DNA of 64,000 bases from positions 1,426,001 to 1,490,000 of the forward strand of contig NC_010524.1 of assembly GCF_000019785.1 (NCBI RefSeq), in the 5' to 3' direction. Positions within the stretch are counted from its first letter, which is position 1. Each line of letters begins with the position of its first letter. The notes beneath the pieces were generated by a model. That model was not told the origin of the DNA and made no database searches. It worked only from the letters and a program-made list of their open reading frames with translations. Position numbers and translations under genes: made by a program. Below are positions 8,494-16,360 of this stretch, piece after piece. The DNA comes from Leptothrix cholodnii SP-6 (GTDB taxonomy: Bacteria > Pseudomonadota > Gammaproteobacteria > Burkholderiales > Burkholderiaceae_C).

Positions 8494-10023
8494 TCACGCG
8501 CCAATCGTCAGCTGTCGGCCACTGTCGACGAAGTGCACCGTGCAGACCAGGCAGGGGTCGTGCGAGCGGATCAGGTGGCCGATCTCGATCGGGTCGTCGG
8601 GGTCCTGCACTTTCAGCCCCACCAGGCTCGACTCCCAGTGCCCCGGCACGCCGTCGCTGTCGCGCGGCGAGGCGTTCCAGGCCGTGGGCGTGACGATCTG
8701 GTACTTCTGGATCACGCCGTTTTCGATCCGCACCCAATGCCCCAGCGCGCCGCGTGCGGCCATCACCAGGCCGCAGCCCTGGCCGTCGACTTCGGTACCC
8801 GGCGCGGGCGGCACGAAATGCGGCTCGCCCAGATGCGCGCCCAGCTCGTCGAGCATGCGGCGTGCCTGGCGCAGTTCGAAGCCGATGCGCCGCACGCGCG
8901 AGAACTGGCGCAGCCAGGCGCCCGCGCCCTCGGTGGCGTGCAGGTCGCGCACCAGCGCGTCGCCGCCGATCAGCAGCTCGGCCAGCGGGCCGGTCTGCAC
9001 CACGCGGCCGCCATAGCGCGGCGCCTTGGCCCAGCTGTAGCGGTCGCTGTCGGGCTGGTAGTCGGGCACCGTCTCGCCCTCGTAGGGATGGCGCCCGCCT
9101 TCGTAGGGCTTGAACCAGGAGTGGCGCACATGCTCGGTCACCAGCGAAGGGTCGAGCGGCTGGACCTGGCCGCTGTCGCTGTCGTAGAAGCCGCCTGGCA
9201 GCAGGTGCGCGTCATAAGGTGGACCCCAGCGCTGCGGGTCGCACCAAGCGCCGAACGAGATCATGTGCGGCGTGCCGATGCCCAGCCGGTGCATGCCCTG
9301 CGAACGCAGGAAGCGGGTGATCAGCCCGAGCGCGGCGTTGGCCGGGCCGGGGCGCTCCAGCCACTCGAACAGCGCATCGGCCGAGCCGAGCGCCATCCAT
9401 TCGTCCAGGCCGGCGCCGATGATGCGCTGCTCGTACCAGCGCTGCAGCTGGTCGATGACCGAACGGCAGGCGATCAGCCGGCGGGTGTCCGGCGGCGTCA
9501 CCACGCCGCCGGGCAGCATGTAGGACGAATGCGGCCACTGGCCGCCGAAGTGCGCGACGATCTCCAGCACGCGGCGTGTCATCGCCAGCGTCTCGCGGTA
9601 GATGTCGCCCTTGAACGGCTCGAAGGCCCGCATCATCGGCTCGAACAGCACATCGCCCGCGTAGCGCGGGTGGCACAGGTCGGGCGCGAAAAACAGGAAG
9701 GTCTGCCGCAGGTCGTTCTGCAGGCCTTCGGCGATCAGGCACAGGTTGCGGATGCGCGTCGCGTTGGGTGGCACCGGCGTGTTCCAGGCCTGTTCCAGCG
9801 CCAGCACGCCCGCATACAGATGCGCCGTGCCGCAGATGCCGCACACCCGCGGGGTGATCACCATCGCGTCGCGCGGCGTGCGCCCGAGCAGGATCTGCTC
9901 GAAGCCGCGGTACATCGTGCCGGCGGTGCGGGCCGCCACCACCACGCCGTCTTCGAGCGTCACCTGGATCGACAGGTCGCCCTCGACCCGGTTCAGGTCG
10001 ACGTTCAGTTCGATGCGTGCCAT
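8494..10023 (-). CDS. [NiFe]-hydrogenase large subunit, group-2-like
   Basis: Catalytic subunit carrying the NiFe(CN)2CO site; 509 residues. The N-terminal RVEGDL segment, the first Cys pair RVCGICGTAH (Cys61, Cys64) and the second pair DPCLVCTVH (Cys491, Cys494, His497) are all present, so Ni ligation is intact. Twelve residues follow His497, a tail for the protease encoded next. The style (DPCLVCTVH, cytoplasmic) resembles group 2 enzymes: cyanobacterial-type uptake or regulatory HupV/HoxC. It lies 22 bases after the small subunit. Its role may be H2 sensing for the adjacent GGDEF-EAL protein or H2 recycling from nitrogenase; the sequence does not settle this. Confidence 0.88.
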   Translation of the reverse strand: MARIELNVDLNRVEGDLSIQVTLEDGVVVAARTAGTMYRGFEQILLGRTPRDAMVITPRVCGICGTAHLYAGVLALEQAWNTPVPPNATRIRNLCLIAEGLQNDLRQTFLFFAPDLCHPRYAGDVLFEPMMRAFEPFKGDIYRETLAMTRRVLEIVAHFGGQWPHSSYMLPGGVVTPPDTRRLIACRSVIDQLQRWYEQRIIGAGLDEWMALGSADALFEWLERPGPANAALGLITRFLRSQGMHRLGIGTPHMISFGAWCDPQRWGPPYDAHLLPGGFYDSDSGQVQPLDPSLVTEHVRHSWFKPYEGGRHPYEGETVPDYQPDSDRYSWAKAPRYGGRVVQTGPLAELLIGGDALVRDLHATEGAGAWLRQFSRVRRIGFELRQARRMLDELGAHLGEPHFVPPAPGTEVDGQGCGLVMAARGALGHWVRIENGVIQKYQIVTPTAWNASPRDSDGVPGHWESSLVGLKVQDPDDPIEIGHLIRSHDPCLVCTVHFVDSGRQLTIGA

Positions 10024-10045
10024 GTGCGTGCTCCAGCTGTGGACG

Positions 10046-10987
10046 TCAAGGTTCCATCTTCTTGTTGCGCACCCGCGGCGGGGCGGCCGAACGCGCCAGG
10101 TTCTTGTAGGCCATGTAGCGCGGCCGCTCCACCCCCAGCGGCAGCCGGATCGGCACGTCGCCGATCTTCTCGGTGCTGAACAGGTCGCCGTCGTGCGGGA
10201 AGTTCGGCGAGGTGCAGCCGAAACACGGCACGCCTGCGCGGGTCTTGCTGCTCACGCCGTTCCAGAGGTCGGTGTTGCAGACCGCGCGTGTCAGCGGCCC
10301 CTGGCAACCGAGGTTGAAGAACATGCAGGCCTTGCCGCCGGGCGTGCTGTCCTCGATGTTGTACTCGTGGTATTCGTTGCGCGTGCAGCCCTGGTGCACC
10401 ATGGTGCTGAAGTGCGAAACCGGGCGATGGATCGCGTCCAGCTCGAGCGGCAGGCCGGCCGCCAGCGCTGCCAGGGTCTGCGTCATCGCGTGCGGATGGG
10501 CCGGGCAGCCGGCCACGTTGATCACCGGCATGCCGCTGCGCGAGCGCCAGCCCGGCCCGAGCAGCCCGCCGGGCTGTTCGTGGTCGAACTGCAGGCCGGT
10601 GCAGTCCGACGGGTTCGGCGGCGCCGCGTGGATGCCGCCGTACGCGGCGCAGGTGCCCATCGCCACCACGGCGCCGGCCTTGGCGGCCAGGTCGCGCACG
10701 AGGTTCATCTTGGCGCCGCCGCGCCACGGGTCGTAGAGCCCGGTGCCACGCGGCCCGGTGATGATGCTGCCTTCGACGCACAGGATGTCGAGCGCCTGCT
10801 CGCCGGCCAGGATCTGGTCGATGACCCGGTCGAGCCGCCGGGCATGCCCGTTCGAAAGCGAGGGGTGCCACAGCAGCTCGATCGAATAGCTGTCGAGCAG
10901 CTGTTCGAGGCTGGGCGAGTCGGCGCTCAGGATGGCCAGCGAGTCGCCGCCACACGAGCCGGTCTGCAGCCAGAGAAGTGTCGCCAT
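10046..10987 (-). CDS. [NiFe]-hydrogenase small subunit, cytoplasmic group-2-like
   Basis: Fe-S subunit of 313 residues that would carry electrons from the NiFe site. There is no Tat signal, so the enzyme should stay in the cytoplasm, as in HupU/HoxB and cyanobacterial HupS. Proximal-cluster region reads Cys12-Gly-Gly-Asp15, so the usual second Cys is Asp; other ligands are in MGTCAAYGG and VAGCPAHPH. HQGC, CMFFNLGC and CFGC segments supply medial and distal clusters. No C-terminal membrane anchor is seen. First gene of a four-gene operon transcribed away from nifN. Confidence 0.88.
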   Translation of the reverse strand: MATLLWLQTGSCGGDSLAILSADSPSLEQLLDSYSIELLWHPSLSNGHARRLDRVIDQILAGEQALDILCVEGSIITGPRGTGLYDPWRGGAKMNLVRDLAAKAGAVVAMGTCAAYGGIHAAPPNPSDCTGLQFDHEQPGGLLGPGWRSRSGMPVINVAGCPAHPHAMTQTLAALAAGLPLELDAIHRPVSHFSTMVHQGCTRNEYHEYNIEDSTPGGKACMFFNLGCQGPLTRAVCNTDLWNGVSSKTRAGVPCFGCTSPNFPHDGDLFSTEKIGDVPIRLPLGVERPRYMAYKNLARSAAPPRVRNKKMEP

Positions 10988-11146
10988 CGGGAGTCTCGGA
11001 AATGGGGGGGATCAGCCAATATCAGGCCATGGCTTCGGCCTTCGGCACGAATACTTGAACGGCATCCGCAAGAGCCGTCTGCCATCTTCGTCGATTTGAT
11101 CTGTGTCACGGGTGCCCATGCTTTGCAGCCCACCGGTCCGAGTGGC

Positions 11147-11162
11147 TGTTTTGTGTCAAACC
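11147..11162 (+). promoter_or_regulatory. Candidate NifA upstream activator site for nifN
   Basis: TGT-N10-ACC, one base off the consensus TGT-N10-ACA, ending 79 bases before the -24 element of nifN. Confidence 0.4.
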
Positions 11163-11240
11163 AGCCAAACAGTGCCATGTGTGCTTTCTTCCGTACTCCA
11201 TGATGACCCCAAGTGCCTGTCAGACAAGGACTTTCTGATC

Positions 11241-11256
11241 TGGCATCGTTCGTGCG
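11241..11256 (+). promoter_or_regulatory. Sigma-54 -24/-12 promoter of the nifN operon
   Basis: TGGCAT-N5-GTGCG with GG and GC 12 bases apart. Transcription would begin near 11267, about 26 bases before nifN, and could serve nifN through modC since gaps in that run are short. Confidence 0.65.
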
Positions 11257-11292
11257 ACGACTCCGGCAAGCCCCGCTTCCGAAAGTCCTGCA

Positions 11293-12666
11293 ATGGCCCA
11301 CGTCGTCGAATCGAAGAAGTCCTGCGCGGTCAACCCGCTCAAGATGAGCCAGCCGCTCGGTGCTGCCTACGCCTTCATGGGGCTGGCGAGCTGCATGCCG
11401 GTGATGCACGGCTCGCAGGGCTGCACCTCGTTCGGCCTGGTGCTGCTGGTGCGGCATTTCAAGGAGGCGATCCCGCTGCAGACCACCGCGATGAACGAGA
11501 CCACCACCATCATGGGTGGCTACGACAACATCGAGCGCGCCTTGCTCAACATCCGCAGCCGCGCCAAGCCGCAGCTGATCGCGATCTGCTCGACGGGGCT
11601 GACCGAAACCAAGGGCGACGACGTCGAGGGCTACCTGACGCTGGCGCGCAAGAAGCACCCCGAGCTCGCCGACACCGCGATCGTCTACGTCAGCACGCCC
11701 GACTACGCCGGTGCGTTTCAAGATGGCTGGGCCAAGGCCGTGACGACGCTGGTGTCGCAACTGCCGCACACCGATCTGCCGCGCCTGCCGGACCGCATCA
11801 ACGTGCTGCCGGGTTGCCACCTGACGCCGGGTGACATCGAGGAGTTGCGCGAGCTGATCGAGGCTTTCGGGCTGAAGCCGACTTTCGTGCCCGATGTGTC
11901 GGGCTCGCTCGACGGCCACATACCCGACGACTGGCTGGGCACCACGCTCGGCGGCACGTCGCTGACGGACATGCAGCAGCTCGGCGCCGCGGCCCACACG
12001 CTGGCGATCGGCGAGCAGATGCGCCCGGCCGCCGAGGCGCTGCAGAAGCGCTGCGGCGTGCCGTACACGCTGTTCGACCGGCTCACCGGCCTGACCGCCA
12101 CCGACGCACTGATCCGGCATCTGACCACGCTGTCCGGCCGCCCCGTGCCCACGCGCATCAAGCGCCAGCGCAGCCAGCTGGTCGACGCGATGCTCGACGG
12201 CCATTTCCACTTCGGCAACGTCAAGATCGCGCTCGGTGCCGAGCCCGATCTGCTGTGGGCCATCGGCAGCTTTTTGACCGAGATGGGCGCCGGGCTGGCG
12301 GTGTGCGTGACCACGACCGCCTCGCCGCTGCTGGCACGTTTGCCGAGCAACGAGGTCATCGTCGGCGATCTCGAGGATTTCGAGATGGCCGCCAAGGCCG
12401 CCGGCTGCGACCTGCTGATGACGCACTCGCATGGCCGCCAGGCGGCCGAGCGGCTGGGCAAGCCGCTGTTTCGCCTGGGCATCCCGACCTTCGACCGCAT
12501 CGGCAATTCGCACAAGTGCTACGTGGGCTATCGCGGCACGCGCAACTTCGTCTACGAGGTCGGCAACGTGCTGATGGATCACACCCCGCGCCACGGCCCC
12601 GACGCCTGGCCGCTCGGTGAACAGGCGCTGGCGGCGGCGCGTGGCGAGGCGGCGGTCAGCGTCTGA
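11293..12666 (+). CDS. nifN: NifN, FeMo-cofactor scaffold subunit
   Basis: Beta subunit of the NifEN scaffold, 457 residues. The N-terminus SCAVNPLKMSQPLGAAYAF and the Cys44 in GSQGCTSFG (the NifN cluster ligand position) identify it, as does the central ICSTGLTETKGDDV. It lacks the N-terminal extension and catalytic motifs of NifK. It begins an operon with nifX, the nifX-associated gene, DUF683, fdxB, nifQ and modABC. Separation from nifE by a 6-kb opposed block is unusual because the two products form a heterotetramer. Confidence 0.96.
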   Translation: MAHVVESKKSCAVNPLKMSQPLGAAYAFMGLASCMPVMHGSQGCTSFGLVLLVRHFKEAIPLQTTAMNETTTIMGGYDNIERALLNIRSRAKPQLIAICSTGLTETKGDDVEGYLTLARKKHPELADTAIVYVSTPDYAGAFQDGWAKAVTTLVSQLPHTDLPRLPDRINVLPGCHLTPGDIEELRELIEAFGLKPTFVPDVSGSLDGHIPDDWLGTTLGGTSLTDMQQLGAAAHTLAIGEQMRPAAEALQKRCGVPYTLFDRLTGLTATDALIRHLTTLSGRPVPTRIKRQRSQLVDAMLDGHFHFGNVKIALGAEPDLLWAIGSFLTEMGAGLAVCVTTTASPLLARLPSNEVIVGDLEDFEMAAKAAGCDLLMTHSHGRQAAERLGKPLFRLGIPTFDRIGNSHKCYVGYRGTRNFVYEVGNVLMDHTPRHGPDAWPLGEQALAAARGEAAVSV

Positions 12667-12700
12667 TTTCAAGCTTCCAGCAACCACCCAGGAGCCCCCG

Positions 12701-13132
12701 ATGAAAATCGCTTTTGCCACCCAGGACCAGCAGCGCGTCGACGCGCATTTCGGCTGGGCCAAACACCTGGCGGTCTACGAGATCGACGCCGACGGCTACA
12801 GCTTCGTGCAGGACTTCGGCTTCGGTGAAGACCTCGCCGAAGACGGCAACGAGGACAAGCTCGCGCCCAAGCTCGATGCCATCAGGGACTGCGCCATCGT
12901 CTACGTGGCCGCCATCGGCGGCTCGGCCGCGGCGCGCGTGGTGGCCACCAAGATCCACCCGGTCAAGGTGACGCAGCCCGAGCCGATCCTGGACATCCTC
13001 GACAAGCTGCAGGTCGTGCTCAAGGGTACGCCGCCGCCGTGGTTGCGCAAGGCCGTGATGAAGGGCCAGGAACCGGCCAACCGCTTTGAAGACGACGACG
13101 AACTCGCAAACGAACCCAAGGTGAAGTCATGA
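12701..13132 (+). CDS. nifX: NifX, FeMo-co precursor carrier
   Basis: Cytoplasmic protein that holds NifB-co or the VK cluster during transfer to NifEN; 143 residues with the single NifX/NafY-type dinitrogenase-iron-molybdenum cofactor domain. The ATG at 12701 has AGGAG upstream and gives the typical [19 protein letters not shown] start; the longer open frame is not used. Its stop overlaps the next start (ATGA), suggesting translational coupling. The C-terminal tail is acidic. Confidence 0.95.
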   Translation: MKIAFATQDQQRVDAHFGWAKHLAVYEIDADGYSFVQDFGFGEDLAEDGNEDKLAPKLDAIRDCAIVYVAAIGGSAAARVVATKIHPVKVTQPEPILDILDKLQVVLKGTPPPWLRKAVMKGQEPANRFEDDDELANEPKVKS

Positions 13133-13608
13133 CCGAAGCGACCGCAGTTGAAGCCCCCAGCGAAGAAGCGCTGCTCAAGGATCCGTTCATCGTGGAGCTG
13201 ATCAAGCAGATCCGCGCCCAGGACACCCACGGCACCTGGGAAGGCAAGAGCGACGCCAAGCTGCTCGAGCCCTACATCCTCACCGCCGAACAGCGCCGCG
13301 CGCTGCCGATGATGGGCGACCCGGATCCCGACACGCTGTGGCGCCTGGACCTGTTCCACAACGCCATCGGCCTGTCGATCGAACGCGCCACCGGCTGCAT
13401 GGTCAGCCCGATGATGAAGATGAGCCACGAGGGCTTCGGCCGCGCCGTGTTGACCGCGGGCCGGCTGATCGTCGTCAACCGCCATCTGCGCGACGTGCAC
13501 CGCTTCGGCTACGCCAGCCTGGCCAAGCTCGCCGAGGCCGGCACCAGGCTGGTCAACGAAGGCGTGGGCATGGTCGAGAAGTACAAGGAAGTGGCCACCT
13601 ACGGCTGA
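13129..13608 (+). CDS. NifX-associated nitrogen fixation protein (DUF269)
   Basis: 159-residue protein of the family that almost always follows nifX in Mo-nitrogenase clusters. The segment [15 protein letters not shown] and the C-terminal [19 protein letters not shown] are characteristic. The exact biochemical role is not established; it is thought to help cofactor assembly. It overlaps nifX by 4 bases and is followed 20 bases later by the DUF683 gene. Confidence 0.92.
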   Translation: MTEATAVEAPSEEALLKDPFIVELIKQIRAQDTHGTWEGKSDAKLLEPYILTAEQRRALPMMGDPDPDTLWRLDLFHNAIGLSIERATGCMVSPMMKMSHEGFGRAVLTAGRLIVVNRHLRDVHRFGYASLAKLAEAGTRLVNEGVGMVEKYKEVATYG

Positions 13609-13628
13609 GGACGGAACGAGTAAAAACC

Positions 13629-13829
13629 ATGGCTGACATCGACACCCTCAAGGCCGAGATCAAGAAACTCAACGCTCGCGCCACGCAGTCCAAGATGGAC
13701 CTGCACGACCTGTCCGAAGACCTGCCGACGAACTGGGAAAAGATCTTGGACGTCGCCAGGACCGCCCACGACGCGCATGCCGCCCTGATGGCCGCGCGCA
13801 AGCAGCTGGCGGACGCAACCCCCGCGTGA
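13629..13829 (+). CDS. DUF683/CCE_0567-family small nif protein
   Basis: 66-residue, mostly helical protein with the pattern [29 protein letters not shown]. This small family is found between the nifX-associated gene and fdxB in many diazotrophs; members form helical dimers and their function is unknown. The ATG at 13629 gives the family N-terminus; the larger frame starting upstream is a shadow of the preceding gene. GAACGAG lies a few bases upstream as a modest SD. Confidence 0.88.
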   Translation: MADIDTLKAEIKKLNARATQSKMDLHDLSEDLPTNWEKILDVARTAHDAHAALMAARKQLADATPA

Positions 13830-13848
13830 GCGGGCCCGGGAGAGCACC

Positions 13849-14157
13849 ATGAGCCACTTTTCCGTCACGCTGCCCAGCGGCGAAAGCTGGACCCCCACCT
13901 TCGTCCAGAACATCAACGAGGACACCTGCATCGGCTGCGGCCGCTGCTTCAAGGTCTGCCCGCGCGGGGTGCTCGAACTGGTCGGCCTGAACGACGAAGG
14001 CGAGCGCATCGCGGTGTCGTCCGACGAGGACGACGACGATGAAGAGTACGAGAAGAAGGTCATGACGATCGCGCACCAGGCGCTGTGCATCGGCTGCACC
14101 GCCTGCGCGAGGATCTGCCCGAAGAAGTGCTACACGCACGCTGCGGCCAACGCCTGA
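13849..14157 (+). CDS. fdxB: Nif-specific ferredoxin III (FdxB type)
   Basis: 102-residue ferredoxin with two 4Fe-4S motifs: [12 protein letters not shown] and [15 protein letters not shown]. Between them is a strongly acidic loop ([11 protein letters not shown]). Similar ferredoxins are found only in nif clusters and are thought to donate electrons to cofactor assembly or to nitrogenase. It sits between DUF683 and nifQ, 11 bases ahead of nifQ. Confidence 0.93.
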   Translation: MSHFSVTLPSGESWTPTFVQNINEDTCIGCGRCFKVCPRGVLELVGLNDEGERIAVSSDEDDDDEEYEKKVMTIAHQALCIGCTACARICPKKCYTHAAANA

Positions 14158-14168
14158 GGAGCACCGGC

Positions 14169-14843
14169 ATGAACACGCTGACGCGCAAGGTCATCGGTCT
14201 GCGTTTGTCGGTGTCGCCCTCGGGCGTGCACGGCTCGTTGCCGGTGGGCGAGCGGCTGGCTCACTGGTCGGCCCTGATGGCGTGCGCTGCCGATGTCGAC
14301 GCGCCCGAGGTCCAGGCATTGGCCGGCGTGCTGGCCACCGCGTTCGCCAGCCACGGCACGCACCAGCTGCCGCTCGCCGGCCTGGGCGCGGCCGCCACGC
14401 GCCGCCTGCTGGCGCGCTGGTTCCCGGGTGCCGAGCGGGTGCTGGGGCTGGAGTGGCAGGCGCTGGTCCAGGCCGCGGCGCGTGTCGAGCCGCGCTACGA
14501 CGAGATCGAGGACCTGGTCGCGCTGCTGACCGACAGCGCCAGCGCCGCGGCCGGTTCGCGCGACGAGGCGCTCTGGCTGGCTCATGCCGTGAGCCAGGCC
14601 ACGCTGGCCGACAACCACCTGTGGCAGGACCTGCACCTGCCCTCGCGGCGCGAGCTGAGCGCCTTGATGGCACGCTGGTTTCCGCAGCTCGCCGAGCGCA
14701 ATCAACGCGACATGAAGTGGAAGAAGTTCCTCTACAAGCAGCTGTGCGACAAGGCCGAGCTGTCGATCTGCCGCGCGCCCAGTTGCAGCGTGTGCAGCGA
14801 CTACGCCGTCTGTTTCGGGCCCGAGGACGCGGTGGCGGCCTGA
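14169..14843 (+). CDS. nifQ: NifQ, molybdenum donor for FeMo-co synthesis
   Basis: 224-residue Fe-S protein that supplies Mo to NifEN. The C-terminal CRAPSCSVCSDYAVCFG gives the Cx4CxxCx5C signature. The ATG at 14169 has a GAGGAG eight bases upstream. Directly followed by modABC, so Mo uptake and Mo insertion appear linked in one transcript. Confidence 0.94.
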   Translation: MNTLTRKVIGLRLSVSPSGVHGSLPVGERLAHWSALMACAADVDAPEVQALAGVLATAFASHGTHQLPLAGLGAAATRRLLARWFPGAERVLGLEWQALVQAAARVEPRYDEIEDLVALLTDSASAAAGSRDEALWLAHAVSQATLADNHLWQDLHLPSRRELSALMARWFPQLAERNQRDMKWKKFLYKQLCDKAELSICRAPSCSVCSDYAVCFGPEDAVAA

Positions 14844-14896
14844 AGGCCGCCCTGACGGCGACAATGCGGACTGTGACGACGAACCCTGCGAGTGAC

Positions 14897-15658
14897 ATGC
14901 GGCGCATCAACTGGATCACCGGCCTGGCGATGGCCATCGGGCTCGGCTGTTCGGCCGGCCTGGCGAACGCGGGCGAGGTGCAGGTGGCCGTGGCCGCCAA
15001 CTTCGTCGGCCCGCTGGCGCAGATCGGCGCGGCGTTCACCGCGGCCACCGGCCACCAGCTGGTGGTGTCGTCCGGTGCCACCGGCCGGTTCTACAGCCAG
15101 ATCAAGGCCGGCGCACCGTTCGAGGTGCTGATCGCTGCCGACGACGAAACGCCGAAGAAGCTGATCGCCGAGAACCTCGCCGTGGCCGGCAGCCAGTTCA
15201 CCTACGCGATCGGCCAGCTGGTGCTGTGGAGCGCCCGGCCGGGGCTCGTCGATGCCCAGGGCCAGGTGCTGAGCAGCCAGGGCTTCGCGCATCTGGCGAT
15301 CGCCAATCCCAAGCTCGCGCCCTACGGCGCAGCCGCCCTCGAAGTGCTGAGGGCGCGTGGTTTGCATGACGCGCTGGCGCCCCGGCTGGTGACGGCCGAG
15401 AGCATCGCGCAGGCCTATCAGTTCGTGTTCACCGGCAATGCCGATCTGGGTTTCGTGGCGCTGTCGCAGGTGCTGGTGCCCGGCAAGCCGGTGCCGGGCT
15501 CGCACTGGCGGGTACCGGCTTCGCTGCATGCGCCGATCCGCCAGGATGCGGTGCTGCTCAAGGCCGGCGACAAGAACCTGGCCGCCCGCGCACTGCTCGA
15601 CTACCTGCGCAGCGCACCGGCCCGAGCCGTGATCGAGGCCTACGGCTACAGCCACTGA
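14897..15658 (+). CDS. modA: ModA, periplasmic molybdate-binding protein
   Basis: Binds molybdate in the periplasm for ModBC. The ATG at 14897 gives a clear signal peptide (MRRINWITGLAMAIGLGCS, cleavage likely after ANA), 253 residues in all; an ATG at 14864 would add 11 residues before it. Family motifs are VAVAANFVGPL and the S-S-G-A-T substrate region. It follows nifQ after 53 bases and precedes modB by 3. Confidence 0.93.
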   Translation: MRRINWITGLAMAIGLGCSAGLANAGEVQVAVAANFVGPLAQIGAAFTAATGHQLVVSSGATGRFYSQIKAGAPFEVLIAADDETPKKLIAENLAVAGSQFTYAIGQLVLWSARPGLVDAQGQVLSSQGFAHLAIANPKLAPYGAAALEVLRARGLHDALAPRLVTAESIAQAYQFVFTGNADLGFVALSQVLVPGKPVPGSHWRVPASLHAPIRQDAVLLKAGDKNLAARALLDYLRSAPARAVIEAYGYSH

Positions 15659-15661
15659 ACG

Positions 15662-16360
15662 ATGTTCTTCTCCGCATCCGACTGGCTCGCCATCCGCCTG
15701 ACCGCCGAGCTGGCGGGGCTGACCACCGTCATCCTGTTGATCGTCGGAACGCCCGTCGCGTGGTGGCTGGCGCGCACGCCGTCGCGGCTCAAGCCGTTCT
15801 GGTCGGCGCTGGTGGCGATGCCGCTGGTGCTGCCGCCCACCGTGCTGGGTTTCTACCTGCTGCTGCTGCTGGGGCCGCAAGGCTGGGTCGGCCAGACCAC
15901 CGAGGCACTCGGCCTGGGTCGTCTGCCCTTCAGTTTTGCGGGTCTGGTGGTCGCCTCGGTGCTGTATTCGCTGCCCTTTGTCGTGCAGCCGCTGCAGCAG
16001 GCCTTCGAGGCCATTCCGCAGCGCCTGCTCGAAGCCGCCGCCACCTTGCGCGCCAGCCCGTGGGATCGCTTCGTCACGATCGCCTTGCCACTCGCCCGAC
16101 CCGGCTTCGTCACCGCCGCGGTGCTGGGCTTCGCGCACACGGTGGGCGAGTTCGGCGTGGTACTGATGATCGGCGGCAACATCCCCGGCAAGACCCGCGT
16201 GCTCAGCGTGGCGATCTACGACCACGTCGAGGCCACCGAGTTCGCCGACGCGCACCGCCTGGCTGCGGCGATGGTGGTGTTCGCGCTGGTGGTGCTGAGC
16301 ACGCTGTACCTCGTCAATCGACCGGCACACCGGGACACTCACGATGGCGCGGCCCGCTGA
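15662..16360 (+). CDS. modB: ModB, molybdate ABC transporter permease
   Basis: Inner-membrane permease of 232 residues with about five to six hydrophobic segments. The EAA loop EAAATLRASPWDRF that contacts ModC is visible, and VGEFGVVLMIGGNIPG is typical of ModB. It overlaps modC by 17 bases. A shorter start is unlikely because the first membrane segment begins close to the ATG. Confidence 0.95.
   Translation: MFFSASDWLAIRLTAELAGLTTVILLIVGTPVAWWLARTPSRLKPFWSALVAMPLVLPPTVLGFYLLLLLGPQGWVGQTTEALGLGRLPFSFAGLVVASVLYSLPFVVQPLQQAFEAIPQRLLEAAATLRASPWDRFVTIALPLARPGFVTAAVLGFAHTVGEFGVVLMIGGNIPGKTRVLSVAIYDHVEATEFADAHRLAAAMVVFALVVLSTLYLVNRPAHRDTHDGAAR

Larger units (their letters stand above)
10988..11292. 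other. Divergent control region between hydrogenase operon and nifN
   Basis: 305 bases without a gene. Facing nifN it has a sigma-54 element and a degenerate NifA site. At 11096-11109 it has TTGAT-N4-GTCAC, an 8/10 match to an FNR box that could act on either side. I found no correctly spaced sigma-54 element facing the hydrogenase operon. Confidence 0.6.

Noticed and set aside
5363..9016. 1217-codon plus-strand open frame opposite the GGDEF-EAL and hydrogenase genes
   Set aside because: Spans three real minus-strand genes and their boundaries; composition is typical of an antisense shadow.
10988..11292. Sigma-54 promoter for the hydrogenase operon
   Set aside because: The best minus-strand match, TGGCAG near 11084, has its GC 14 instead of 12 bases away.
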